Source of the DNA: Metaphire vulgaris
Taxonomy: Eukaryota; Annelida; Clitellata; Crassiclitellata; Megascolecidae
Assembly (NCBI GenBank): GCA_018105865.1
Contig: CM030849.1
Location: 248,001-312,000, forward strand
Length of the DNA stretch: 64,000 nucleotides
Direction of reading: 5' to 3'
Part shown: positions 25,831 to 35,729 of the stretch, in pieces
How positions within the stretch are numbered: the stretch's first letter is position 1
Layout of the letters: every line of letters starts with the position of its first letter
Position numbers and translations under genes: made by a program
Notes under the pieces: generated by a model
What the model was told of the DNA's origin: nothing
What the model saw: the letters and a program-made list of their open reading frames with translations, nothing else
The model's database searches: none

Positions 25831-28800
25831 CCAAAAAATTGAGCCAAAAATAAAGCATAGATGTTGTCAAAAAATTCTAAAACAGACAACAAAGAATATA
25901 AGCATAAGACTGCAATGCACTAAAGATTTCTCAATGCCAATTTCATTCGCACTCTTCCTCAAATGACAAACTTTCCAACGCTCATGAACAAAATGACATC
26001 TACTGAAGAACAGAGAAATCATTCCGAGGATAGAAAAAGTTAAAAAAGAATGAAACTGATTAAGACTTTAGGCAAATAAAAGTGCTAAAATAATCTGCAT
26101 GTATAAATAGCCGGATGGATGAAGAGACACTGACGGTATTGGCCGACTCCAGAGCACGATCTCTACCATTGGACGAGTGGCTCTCCTTCGTAAACATTGG
26201 AATCGGGTCAGAGTTTTGTCTGAATGAAACCACAAGAAGAAATGAGAATCAAAATACAAAATTAAAACATTTCTCACAGAATAAGCCTAACATTATGTCA
26301 TCTACAGAACCCGCTGTAAGTGAAAATGAAACACAAATAGGAAAGATGATAGCAAAGGAAAATAATATAACATTATACACACACATATATATATACAGTA
26401 CACCCACATGCATATACATACACAGTATAACACACGTACCAATTTTTATATATAAATACACACAAACATAGCTTGTTATAGTGATATCAGTAAAGCTGAA
26501 AACATCAAAATAGTACAAAGCAAATCTGCTTGATACGCTTAAAATAATATGAAAATATTTGTTAACAATTTATATCCTATCATCTAATTAATGCAGAAAA
26601 ACATCTAGTTTTATATTTATATTAAACAATCTCTTTTAGCAAAATCCAACGTCGCCGACGTAGCAATACATGGCACATGAAGCAGAAGAATTATTACTTT
26701 GTAATACTCTGAAAATGTTCTGTCTTTTCCTTGACAAGAGACAGATATTCGTTGAGTTTTGCGGTTTCATCGGACGCATGTTGAGATGCGGCTTTCAATA
26801 GACACGTTCTACGTTCCACGTCCCGAATCTCTGACTTTTTCATCTGATACGTCTCTTCTGATCAAAGGAAAATAACAGAAACTAAGTACAGGAGCTCAAA
26901 ACCTTTCAGGGTAAGTCAACTGCATTGTAATGTAATGTAATGTGACATTTGTATAGTGCCTCTTCTATTTCTACTCAGAGGCACTCCTAGCATTGGAGTC
27001 CAGGATTGTACTCCAGGAGCTATAACTTCATCTGAGAGAAGAAGAAAATGACAAATGAAATTCAGCCAATGTTCAACAGAACTATCAAAACATTGAGACT
27101 ATCATTACACCATTAAAACAGAGATCTAGAGAACCATTAAATAAAATAATAAAGATATAAAGAACTATTCAAACACAGAGATCTAAAGAACTATTTAAAC
27201 ATAGAGATCAGAATTATCTAAATGACACCAGCAGGAAATCAAGATAAAGCTCACTCTTACCTCTTGAGGCAATTTCTTCTCGAAGACTTTTCAAGTCTTT
27301 CTTAAGTTCAGTGATGTTCTCGGCTGTAGATGACAATTCAGCCGATAGACTCTGTCTCTGTTCCAAGAGCGCTTCTCTTTCGTGGCTGAAAGACTTTTCC
27401 GATTTATACGACACTCTGTAGCCAGTCGACAACGGTTTTGCTCGATTTCTGAAATCAAACCTCAAGTTAAGACAAAATATCACTTCGAAACACACAACGA
27501 AAATGCAAATCAAAAAAATCCACTTCTTTCAAAATGAAATCTCCTAGAATCAAGGTTTTGAGTAGATCTGGAATGCATTGAACCTAGCACAAATAATCTA
27601 ACCGATGCTGATTCCATGGTCCTCAGTTTGAAACAAATTAAAATGCAACTCTTCATCAACATATGCAGCAACAGTAGTGAGTAATTCTTCAGAAGTGGTG
27701 TCACTAAATATATATATAAGATATTCTGTTACATAAAAGTATAAAGACAATGACTTCTTACCAGAATAAATAAAATATTTAATTTAAAAGGAAAGGAAAT
27801 TAATAAAGAGAAATCAGATTGTAACACAGATAGCTTTTCCTCTAATAAATATCCACAATGTTCAGAGACTGGTTTCTTTAAGTAAAAAGGATACAAAACC
27901 AAGTTCCCTCTCACTTTGGCAACAGTCCTGGAAAAGAAATAAGACTCAATTAATTATAATTATGTTTAGACATTATGACAGTGGCACCATAAAAGTTGAT
28001 TGATTGATTGATTGATAATTTACGATTAAATGCCAAAATGCATCAGACTAAGATCACATATCAGTTATAGAAACATGGAACAGTGAAACAACTCTGTCCA
28101 TATAAAAATCATCTGGTTAACATTAAGGTTCCATTATGTATTATGGTATGTATATATTTATTATGGTCGACAAACTGACACCAAGTTTAGATAAATGAAA
28201 TAAATTCACAAATTAATATAAATAACAAAACTTATCAGATTCTCAAAATCTTGACAGATTATTCAGAGCTAAACTGAAAGTCCCAACAGATGAAAAACTC
28301 ACTCTGCACAGTGGACGTGGCTTATGACAAACTCCCAAACATCACTCAACTGGCCACGACAAACACTAAAAACAACATTCAATACAAAAGCATCTTTCAT
28401 TTTTTCCCCTCAATTGATTTAAAAAGAGAAACATTTTCAATCATTTTTATAAACAAAACACATTTGGACCACGTTGTAATACTCAATATCTACTGAGATG
28501 TTTACAGACATCTTAACACAACATTTAACACAATTAACAACACAATTTAACACAATATTCCCATGTAAGAACCAGACTGTCAGAACTCAGAATCACTTAA
28601 AATAGTAGACATTTCTTTCCAAAACAATTATTATTTTTAGGGGTGTGTGCTGTGGATTAGTGGTAAGATTGTTGACATGCAACCAGAGGATAGCGGGTTC
28701 AAATCTGACCCTAGTCACCGAGTAGATACCTAGGGATGGTTGTTCATCCATTAATTACTCCAATACACTTATGATTCTTCTCTCTGAGAATGACTTAACA

Positions 28801-29063
28801 TGCATTAACAACCATGTAATATTTAATAATTATTTTAAAATGACAATGTCGGATATTTATCACAATTAGTAACACCATCTGTGGTACTCCGCATCAAAAA
28901 CGGACGCAAAACTCGCAAAATCATTGAGGAAAAGCGCTTACAACTTGAGGTCATCCGGTCCTGGAACCTTTCCACCGGAAAATCTTCCATGTGGATGAAA
29001 CCGCATCCTCTTTGTCAGCCATTTGTGCAACATCTGGGCCTGTTTTGTCTGACTTTCCATCAT
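20410..29063 (-). CDS. HAUS5: HAUS augmin-like complex subunit 5
   Basis: Augmin recruits gamma-tubulin to existing spindle microtubules so that new ones branch. HAUS5 is one of its coiled-coil subunits. The gene was recognised from the N-terminus (GQLSDVWEFVISHVH then TVAKVRGNLV, cf. human [22 protein letters not shown]), the middle (RDVRECCSLIASFL) and the C-terminus (WWEQPAQV, with a WRDQW near the end). Exons: 28945-29063 (ATG at 29063), 28303-28365, 27895-27927, 27261-27448, 26708-26857, 26167-26219, 25921 to about 25970, 25660-25748, 24736-24900, 24338-24419, 23248-23402, 22893-23055, 22632-22714, 22072-22217, 21663-21780, 21270-21390, 20863-20995 and 20410-20548. Phases agree except around 26167-25970 and between 22632 and 22217, where a small exon or an indel may be missed. 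The protein is helical and poorly conserved, as usual for this family. Three copies of one MITE family lie in its introns. Confidence 0.93.
20592..20724. mobile_element. MITE, ends GGGTCCATCCATATAGTAC, TTA duplication
   Basis: Ends GGGTCCATCCATATAGTAC and GTACTATATGCATGAGCCC are near-perfect inverted repeats, flanked by TTA on both sides (20589-20591 and 20725-20727). TTA/TWA duplication suggests a PIF/Harbinger-type element. It lies in the last HAUS5 intron. Confidence 0.7.
21906..22045. mobile_element. MITE, same family as 20592
   Basis: Begins GGGACCATCCATATAGTACG and ends TTCTATATGGATGAGCCC. It has the same inverted ends as the element at 20592, with TTA on the left and TCA on the right. 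It lies in a HAUS5 intron. Confidence 0.7.
22330..22371. repeat. (GAT)n microsatellite
   Basis: About 13 perfect GAT units in a HAUS5 intron. Confidence 0.9.
22778..22813. mobile_element. Half-copy of the same MITE family
   Basis: Only the right end (TTTTTTGCATACGTAATATATGGATGGGCCCTCA) is present, in a HAUS5 intron. The left half is missing, so this is a truncated or solo end. Confidence 0.5.
23670..23766. mobile_element. Possible hAT-type fragment rich in GGTACGGGTAC
   Basis: Inverted and direct copies of GTACCCGTACCC occur within 90 bp. Read from the right it begins TAGAGATGTGTGGGTAC, like the ends of some hAT elements. I could not find an 8-bp duplication, so this is only a possibility. 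Confidence 0.35.
24135..24262 (-). mobile_element. tRNA-derived SINE with CORE-like segment
   Basis: The minus strand has GACACGCAACCAGAAGGTAGC and a pol III B-box-like GGTTCTAATCC, then GCTGTGTGGTGACTTTGGGC followed by AAGTTG. The last part resembles the conserved core of MIR/CORE-SINEs (GCTGTGTGACCTTGGGCAAG). The head matches the SINE at 28640. Confidence 0.55.
24439..24507. mobile_element. Partial copy of the TTAA-flanked miniature element
   Basis: Starts TTAACCCCTTAACTGGGGAC and shares CGTCCATTTTACATTGAGTT with the copies at 1086 and 61328. The right end is degenerate. Confidence 0.5.
25400..25535. repeat. Degenerate tandem CATGGCAACA repeat
   Basis: In a HAUS5 intron, about seven imperfect units of roughly 20 bp, each holding (A/T)(C/T)ATGGCAACA or TGGTAACA and a short AT-rich spacer. 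Confidence 0.6.
28640..28740 (+). mobile_element. tRNA-derived SINE
   Basis: An A-box-like TGGATTAGTGGTAAG and a B-box-like GGGTTCAAATC are spaced as in tRNA-derived SINEs. The stretch GACATGCAACCAGAGGATAG is shared with the SINE at 24135-24262. It lies in the first HAUS5 intron. Confidence 0.6.
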
Positions 29064-29764
29064 GAAGTCAATTCTGACCAACAACAACAATAATCATTTA
29101 TCAATTGCAATTTAAAACAAATAGAGCATCATCAACAACACCAAACTCTGGCCAATCGCATCCATGGCGATTGTGGCATTGAATTTGATGGGCAATGAAT
29201 GGAATTTTCATCAATGGTATTTTATTGTTGAAAATGGCCATTGTCGTTAACATCAATTTTCCATCATTTATCAAAATCTTACTTATTTCTTTAACCAATG
29301 GCTGCCCTATGGATCACACAACTCCAAATGTAGTAACCATCTCTTATACATTGCAAGTTCTATGTCATTCAAACATTGCCAATGCTACTATATAGCCTTA
29401 AATTACCAATTTCATTAAAAACTAAATTTTGTACAGTTTTCAAAATCCTGCTTATTTCTACATCCAGTGGTCCAGTCTGCTGCTAGCACTATTGAGGCAA
29501 AATTAGAACAGTCAGCAGAAAAAATGAGCGTGTCGTCCCATTGTGGCGATATAAGTCATATAGTACGACAGGTAAACAGTGACGGAAATAAATTTAAATA
29601 TAATACAATAGCATGATTTAATAGATATATTACATATACAAAAAGAAGCCAAATCCCGACACAGATGCAGTGTGATCACCACATTCAGTGATCATATCAA
29701 TATAGCGCCACTATCATAATGCCCAGCCGATATAGTCCTGACTGTCGGGCGCTGACCCACCATC

Positions 29765-29805
<41 letters not shown>

Positions 29806-31056
29806 TAACGTACTGATTAATGTGGTAACTCGTTCAAACGAACTGCATGAACACATAGGGTTATTGTTATAGGGTTTAGAGTCTCGGTTGCTCATATGAT
29901 TAGGGCTTTGGCAGGAGTTATATGGCTATATAGTATGTAATCACCAATCACCATATTAAACATGATACCGACGGCTACTGCTGTTGCTATGACTACAATA
30001 CTATGGCTATTAGTGCCACTGCAGCTATCACACTTGCTTCTACTACAACAGGACTACTTTTATTGGTGTATTAACACAATACACACGGTACACTTGTCCT
30101 ATTAACTTTGGCAGGCAGTGAAATTAGAAATTATCAGTACGTGGCCTTCCATAATATTATGAATTAAAATGGACCAGTATCCAGGAGACCAATATTCCTC
30201 CTGTTCTGACTGATCTTCCGGACTGACCTGGCTCTAATTCTATTTGGATTTGGTGCGCCGTCGGCTGATGCCCTGGGCATTATGATAGTGGCGCCATAGA
30301 AGTTTATTTATTGATTGTAACCAAAATTTATATACTCACCAAACGCTGTTAAGCGCTTGTCAAACCGCAGTTAATCGACTTCCAATCGCTCGAAACAGCT
30401 CAGAATCTGCAAAACTATAAGAATCGCAATATTTTGAAGATTTAATTCACGAATTTTAAACACAATAAAATCAAAACTTATTTGAAATACTCAAGCAGTG
30501 TGCGCACATTGATATAAATACCCACTAAACGTGGAAGCCAATTTGCCTCCATCTTGGCTAAGTCTTAGGCAATGGCTATCGTGGTCACTATAGAAATTAC
30601 CCTAAGCCTTCTAATACAAGCCCCGGTTTCTAAAACTTTCTATTTAAATAAAATGACTTTATACTCCGGCTGTTAAAGGCAGAGCTTCTACCTGGAGGCT
30701 GGAGCTTTACGGTAAGGTGATCACCCTTAACAAAATGGCAGACTACTGCTTCACTCTCAGTTACCATAGACTCGTTCTAGTCATAATTATATTCTAAGTA
30801 AAGCGCTGTGCGCCAACATGTAAACAACTGGAAATGAGCATTGATTAATTACATTAGTAAATCTACTGAATTTATATAGCGCTAAATTATGATAATGAAA
30901 TAGCAGCATATTTTCAGACGAGATGTAGGCCTAAGGGGTAGCCATGCAAGGTCAATTCCTCCGGAACTCTCTTCCTCTGGTTGTCAGATCTTCCAATAAA
31001 TTGAATATTTTTCAGATCTATGCTTAAAACAAATCTCTTTCAATTAGCATTTCCTC
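29064..31056. other. Gap upstream of HAUS5
   Basis: Contains the HAUS5 5' flank and several repeats: an ATT microsatellite at 29767-29800; two copies of a dispersed repeat with ATGCCC..GGGCAT..ATAGTGGCGCCATAGAAGTT (29695-29755 inverted, 30245-30320); and, at the right end (about 30940-31056), the left half of an old LINE tail. No other coding exon was found. Confidence 0.5.
30940..31056 (+). mobile_element. LINE 3' tail relic, left half (right half at 37655-37790)
   Basis: Reads as AACTCTCTTCCTCTGGTTGT (the usual NSLPLVV end of a LINE ORF2) and runs to CTCCCATAGTC. It continues after the transposon block at 37655 with TGTCTTTCTGTTTCCCTCTG and ends with an ATT run. The same join is intact at about 55895-56045, which shows that everything between was inserted. 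Confidence 0.75.
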
Positions 31057-31217
31057 CCATAGTCCAGAGGTTCCCAAACTTTTTGGATCGCGGACCCCTA
31101 TATTGTTCCCGGCTTAGCTCGCGGACCACATTATTTAACAAGTGACAAGCATAAAAGGTTATCATCCTTCTTAAATGTAGTGACAAGCAAAAAGGTCATC
31201 TGGGTTAGGGTTAGGCC

Positions 31218-31527
31218 CGTAGGCGGATTTAGAGTTTAATATTTGGGTAGGCTAGCATGGGGTCTGGGGGTGCCATGACTGCCACCCAGCACGCGACAGA
31301 TCTGGTGTTGATGGGGGGCGGAAGATGGCAGAGTGGGTTACGTGCTGGAGCGTCAGGTTGACGGAGCGGGTTCAAGCCCCGTTAGTGCCCCTAGTGGCTT
31401 TCACACAGGCAGTAATGCCTTCTAAGCCACTTTAAACCATGCTAAGATGGGAAAAACATTTTTTACTTTGGTGGGATTAGTTGGGAAGGCTTAAGCCTAC
31501 CCTAGCCTTTAATAAAATCCGCCTATG
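31218..31527. mobile_element. Possible miniature element holding a SINE
   Basis: The ends CCGTAGGCGGATTTAGAGTT and TAAAATCCGCCTATGG are inverted and enclose the tRNA-like SINE. I could not define a clean target duplication, so the edges are approximate. Confidence 0.4.
31318..31440 (+). mobile_element. tRNA-like SINE with hairpin tail
   Basis: The A-box-like TGGCAGAGTGGGTTACGTGC and B-box-like GGGTTCAAGCCCC lie about 35 bp apart. The 3' part is the dispersed hairpin AGTGGCTTTCACACAGG...AAGCCACTTTAAA found elsewhere in the window. Confidence 0.55.
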
Positions 31528-32136
31528 GTTCGGCCTAACCCTAAATATTTTAGGAGTGTGGAGAATTTGTGATTTTACATTTGTCGTGTATTATTACTGG
31601 TTACTGGAATCCATCGTTTTCAGCGATCCGTAACTACTAGAATATACGCTATATAAATACGTAGATATGTAAGCTCACTATTGCCGATTCAAACTTCCCC
31701 GTTTTGGTATTTTAGTTCATTTTTAGTGAATTTCAGGCGTATACACAGATTCCTGATAATTTTTATTGCATTTGTGTCGTAAAACTAGAATTTTACGTCG
31801 ATTATTTAAGGAGTTTGAGAACGTTTTATCGGAAGTCTCCGTCTGCCCGCTTAACATTGCGAGATACGAGAATCTTTGTTCGCGCATAACTTAATGATTA
31901 TAAGCGCTTCAGAAGTCATGTTTAGCTTCGCTCAAAGATTATTTTCTCGTGATTAGAATGATATAATTTGTATAAGCAGTTTTGATATAATTCGTTTGTT
32001 AGAACTTGTTAAAGTTTAACATGTTGTCTATGGGACTTGATAACTCGGTTGTGATTGGTTGCGAAACCGTACCTTGTGAAGAACAATGATTCCGATTGGT
32101 CAGAGTTTCCCCTTCCTCTACTGCTCCAATATTTTC

Positions 32137-32144
32137 TATATAAA
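32137..32144 (+). promoter_or_regulatory. LTR TATA box
   Basis: TATATAAA preceded by CTCCAAT. The identical box is at 36310-36317 in the 3' LTR. Transcription would start about 30 bp downstream, which puts the minisatellite in the transcribed leader. Confidence 0.6.
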
Positions 32145-32237
32145 CGCGAGAGCTCGGCTTAGTTCTCAGTTCTTTACGGACTCCTGTGAGCCATCGCTTG
32201 CAGAAGCCGGGCTCGGCTGTACGCTCTCATCAGAGCT

Positions 32238-32361
32238 TTATCGCCTCCATCGGGGCAAAAAGCACTCTCATCAGAGTGTCGGCTGCCGGGCCTTACCGGT
32301 TATCGCCTCCATCGGGGCAAAAAGCACTCTCATCAGAGTGTCGGCTGCCGGGCCTTACCGG
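32238..32361. repeat. LTR minisatellite, 2 units of 62 bp
   Basis: Each unit is TTATCGCCTCCATCGGGG...GGGCCTTACCGG and contains the hairpin CACTCTcatcAGAGTG. The 3' LTR has four units in the same place (36411-36660). Confidence 0.9.
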
Positions 32362-33275
32362 TTAAGAGCACATGCTCTCGCGGATCAGCCCTATTTAGGG
32401 CTTGTTTTGCGTAGGTTTAACTTTTATGCCGTGCTGTTGTAATTGTATACGTTTGTGCTTCAGTTCGAGGACGGTGACTTCTTCTGGTTTGTCAAGCAGT
32501 TAAGGTTGTTCTTTTTCACTATTTCAGGCGCTCTTTAAGTCCTATAGTCATGACATATAAGTATTTCGCTGTTTCTTCGTTATAGTGAATAATAAGTCAT
32601 TCTTGAGACGCTCGTTTAGATGCTTCGTCGCCTCATTGATGTTTGTGATTCGTTTAACTTTGTCTGACATTAAAAGGTTTAGGCGCTCGCTATCTCGCCT
32701 TTGTAGTCATAGATAAGATTACCTAGATGCATCGTCGCTTCATAAACGATCGTCCATAACTAGAATACTAAGTTCTTTTAACTTTCGCCATAGATGATGA
32801 TAAGACGTTCTTGACAAGTAGTTTGAACTGAGTACATTCATCGTCGCACCATTTACGGTTGTAACTCACCGATTGCTTGCAGTTCTGTGCTCTTTAGGTT
32901 AATATTTCGTTGCATAGAAATAGATCTTCGTCGCACCATTTACGGTTGTAACTCGCCAATTCCTTGCAGTCTGGTGCTCTTTGATTAATATTTCGTTGCA
33001 TAGAAATAAAGCTTCGTTGCATCATTTATGATTGTAACTCATCGAATTCTTCATGATATTGCGCTTCTTAGTTTGACGTTTCGTTGCATTGACCCTCTGC
33101 TTTTATTGATAAGTGAACTTTAAGACGTTTTGTTTGATATTTCGAATAAAGTCCTAAAAACCCTTCAAATGTTGTCTTCTCACAAGCCAGGCCACGCCAG
33201 ACCGGGTGGGGACCCAGTGTTTCGGCCAAATTTCTAATTAACTCTCCCCTGGGGTTTTGGAATTTCGCCACAAAT

Positions 33276-33292
33276 TGGTACCAGAAGTGGGG
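33276..33292 (+). promoter_or_regulatory. Putative primer binding site
   Basis: TGGTACCAGAAGTGGGG begins 3 bp after the end of the 5' LTR. TGG complements the CCA end of a tRNA. I cannot name the tRNA. Confidence 0.6.
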
Positions 33293-33414
33293 TCCGTGGC
33301 TTGTGAGTTACTTATTATGGTTATCTGAGGACACAGTTGCGTTATCCCGTTGTGTATGCGCACATTCTATACTTAAAATTGCATCTTATCATTGCGCCAT
33401 AATTATCCACTCAC

Positions 33415-35601
33415 ATGGAGTCCGATGAACGCCCGTCCAATCGCTACAACTTGGTCGACGTCGACGATGGTTGGTTCGTGGAACAAGCTGCCAAAGAGGA
33501 ACCTCCGAAGTCTTCGTTCGCCTCGGAACCGCCTACCCTCGACCGAACTTCGGCGCTGGAGATGTCCTATCACGCCCGTCGTAGAAGTCAACCTGATGAG
33601 ATGTCGTTGCTTGACGAACCCATCAACGAGAGACCGGAATCCGTTGCTAAGGAGGCGATTCCTCTCGCGCCGTTTGGAAATCGTCCATCCGCCAGGAAGC
33701 AGTTTATGAAGCCAGGAAAATTCGACGGGACAGGTTCCTTGGAATCTTTCCTGAAGCAATTCGAGGTTTGTGCGAACCACAATCAGTGGACGATGAGGGA
33801 GAAGACTGACTTCCTCCAATGTTCTTTAGAAAAGTCAGCAGTCCAGCTCCTCTGGGATTTTGGTTCTCGCGCAGATTACACTTACGAGGACCTCACGCAA
33901 CGATTGCGCCAACGCTACGGACTCGAGTCTCAGGCCGAAACTTTTCGTACGCAGTTAAGGTGTCGGCGGCAGAGAGACAGGGAGAGCCTCGCAGATCTTC
34001 TACATGACATTCGAAGACTGGTGACACTAGCTTACCCAGCGCCCGCTAGCGAAACCACTGAGGCAATTGCCAGGGACGCGTTTCTCGACGCGATGATGGA
34101 TAGCGAGCTGTCCCTTGAAGTTCGTGAGAGAGAGCCTAAATCGCTGGACGAGACGTTCCGCACTGCGGTACGACTTGAGACGTATAAGAGGTCGTTAAGA
34201 GATCACGACTCTTCAGAATTCCGCGGACGCGAACATCGTCGACAAGTTCGAGCAACGAGACAAGAAGATCCGTTGACTCAGTTGGACGCTAAGTTGGATG
34301 ATTTTATCCATACTCATCGGGAAGAGCAAGAAAGATGGAGAAAGTCTGTGGAAGATAGACTGCTCCAAATGCAAACATTCGGTGAAACGAATACACATTC
34401 AATAAGAAGTAGCAAAGAAGGATCAGGGGCCGATTTTGTCACCTCCGTAGCAAACGAGCAAGTCGGGGGCCCTGCTATTAAAGGTTCGTCTGGTAGTGGT
34501 CAGCGAACAGTTCGTTGTTACAATTGTCAATGTTTAGGGCACATAAGCCGGAACTGTAGAAAACCGCGAGTTGGAAATCGTGGATCGACGTCTGTAAATT
34601 CAGTCGCGTTTTCGCCTACTAACAGGTCCAGAAATCCACATTCAGTGTATGTACGTTGTGTGATCAACGGTATCGAATGTTGGGGTTTGATTGATACAGG
34701 ATCAGAGGTTAATTTTTTGCCTTCATCTATAGCTTCTGGGTTGCCACTAACCAATTGTTCGCAGAAGTTATATGCAGCGAACGGTCAAGAAATTCTCGTA
34801 AAAGATGAAGTCACAACGAGGGTGAAATTCAACTGTAGATGTAAAAAGCTCATCACATTTGTTGTGTCAGACGAAGTTCAAGAAGTGATGTTCGGCATGA
34901 AATTTTTGTCAAGTTGCCGATTGAGGTTAGAACAAGGTAAACTGTTCGTGGGACGTAGTCAACTGCCGTTAGTTCAACGAAATGGAGCAGTATGGTGTCA
35001 TAGAGTGGTCGCAGTAAATCGTGTGGAGGTGTTTCCTCATTCGTCGGAGGTTGTTGCCTCGACAGTGGTTAACGGAGAATCTGAGAAAGTCAGTTCTCGC
35101 ATTGGTTGCCAAGTAGAGCAATCAAAGGTACTCGACACTCCAGAGGACACAGTACAGGTTCTAGGCTTTCAAAGTGAAGATGCTGCTCAGGAAAATTTCG
35201 TAACAGTTGGAGTCTTTCAGTCGGAACAGTCAGAAGAAGCAGATTTTATCTCGCCAGAAATACCTCAAACTACACAACAGGACTCACCTGAAGACACACA
35301 AGACGACGCGCTAGTTGAATTGTCAGCATTGGTTTCAAATTTTATGGAGATTCAACAGGCAAGTATGGATGAATGGTCAGATTTTATGGAGATTCAAAAG
35401 AGAAGTATGGATGAATGGACGAAATTCATGGAAGAGAAGATGACCGTCAAAGGAAGCATTATCACCGACGAAACATTCGTAGAACCTGAATTGACTGAAA
35501 CGAATTCAGACGAACGAAAATCGGAACATGCGACAGAGGCTAAAGTCTTTTCCAGTCGTCAGAAGCCTCATAGGAAGAGAAAGAGGAAGATGCGTTGGTA
35601 G
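33415..35601 (+). CDS. Gag-aspartic protease polyprotein of the LTR element
   Basis: An uninterrupted 728-codon ORF. Residues about 100-290 resemble a Ty3/gypsy Gag capsid (KPGKFDGTGSLESFL, AVQLLWDF, LRQRYG). A CCHC zinc knuckle CYNCQCLGHISRNC starts near residue 368. A retropepsin-like active site LIDTGSEVNFL lies near residue 427, followed by about 300 residues with no polymerase motif. The C-terminus has two tandem DFMEIQ..SMDEW repeats and a basic end (RKRKRKM). It presumably packages the element RNA. The protease would act as a dimer to cleave Gag. The start was taken as the first ATG after the primer site. The frame is fully open, so it is probably still functional or very young. Confidence 0.9.
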   Translation: MESDERPSNRYNLVDVDDGWFVEQAAKEEPPKSSFASEPPTLDRTSALEMSYHARRRSQPDEMSLLDEPINERPESVAKEAIPLAPFGNRPSARKQFMKPGKFDGTGSLESFLKQFEVCANHNQWTMREKTDFLQCSLEKSAVQLLWDFGSRADYTYEDLTQRLRQRYGLESQAETFRTQLRCRRQRDRESLADLLHDIRRLVTLAYPAPASETTEAIARDAFLDAMMDSELSLEVREREPKSLDETFRTAVRLETYKRSLRDHDSSEFRGREHRRQVRATRQEDPLTQLDAKLDDFIHTHREEQERWRKSVEDRLLQMQTFGETNTHSIRSSKEGSGADFVTSVANEQVGGPAIKGSSGSGQRTVRCYNCQCLGHISRNCRKPRVGNRGSTSVNSVAFSPTNRSRNPHSVYVRCVINGIECWGLIDTGSEVNFLPSSIASGLPLTNCSQKLYAANGQEILVKDEVTTRVKFNCRCKKLITFVVSDEVQEVMFGMKFLSSCRLRLEQGKLFVGRSQLPLVQRNGAVWCHRVVAVNRVEVFPHSSEVVASTVVNGESEKVSSRIGCQVEQSKVLDTPEDTVQVLGFQSEDAAQENFVTVGVFQSEQSEEADFISPEIPQTTQQDSPEDTQDDALVELSALVSNFMEIQQASMDEWSDFMEIQKRSMDEWTKFMEEKMTVKGSIITDETFVEPELTETNSDERKSEHATEAKVFSSRQKPHRKRKRKMRW

Positions 35602-35718
35602 CTTCCTACGCAAAGATTCTCGGAAGTTTAGGCTTTGAAGTAGTTTTCAGACTGAAGTTGTTTAATAGTTTCTTCGGTTTTACTGTATATTTTCGAATGA
35701 GGGCATTCGAAGTACTAA

Positions 35719-35729
35719 GTCGGGGGCAT
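35719..35729 (+). promoter_or_regulatory. Putative polypurine tract
   Basis: GTCGGGGGCAT immediately precedes the 3' LTR. It is short and G-rich, as expected for the plus-strand primer. Confidence 0.5.

Larger units (their letters stand above)
31557..33272 (+). repeat. 5' LTR
   Basis: 1716 bp. A TATA box (TATATAAA) lies at 32137-32144 with a CCAAT-like box just upstream. A polyadenylation signal AATAAA is at 33145-33150. Two 62-bp minisatellite units occupy 32238-32361. Three degenerate units of about 85 bp (ATTTACGGTTGTAACTC...TTTCGTTGCATAGAAATA) occupy about 32838-33080. Confidence 0.9.
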
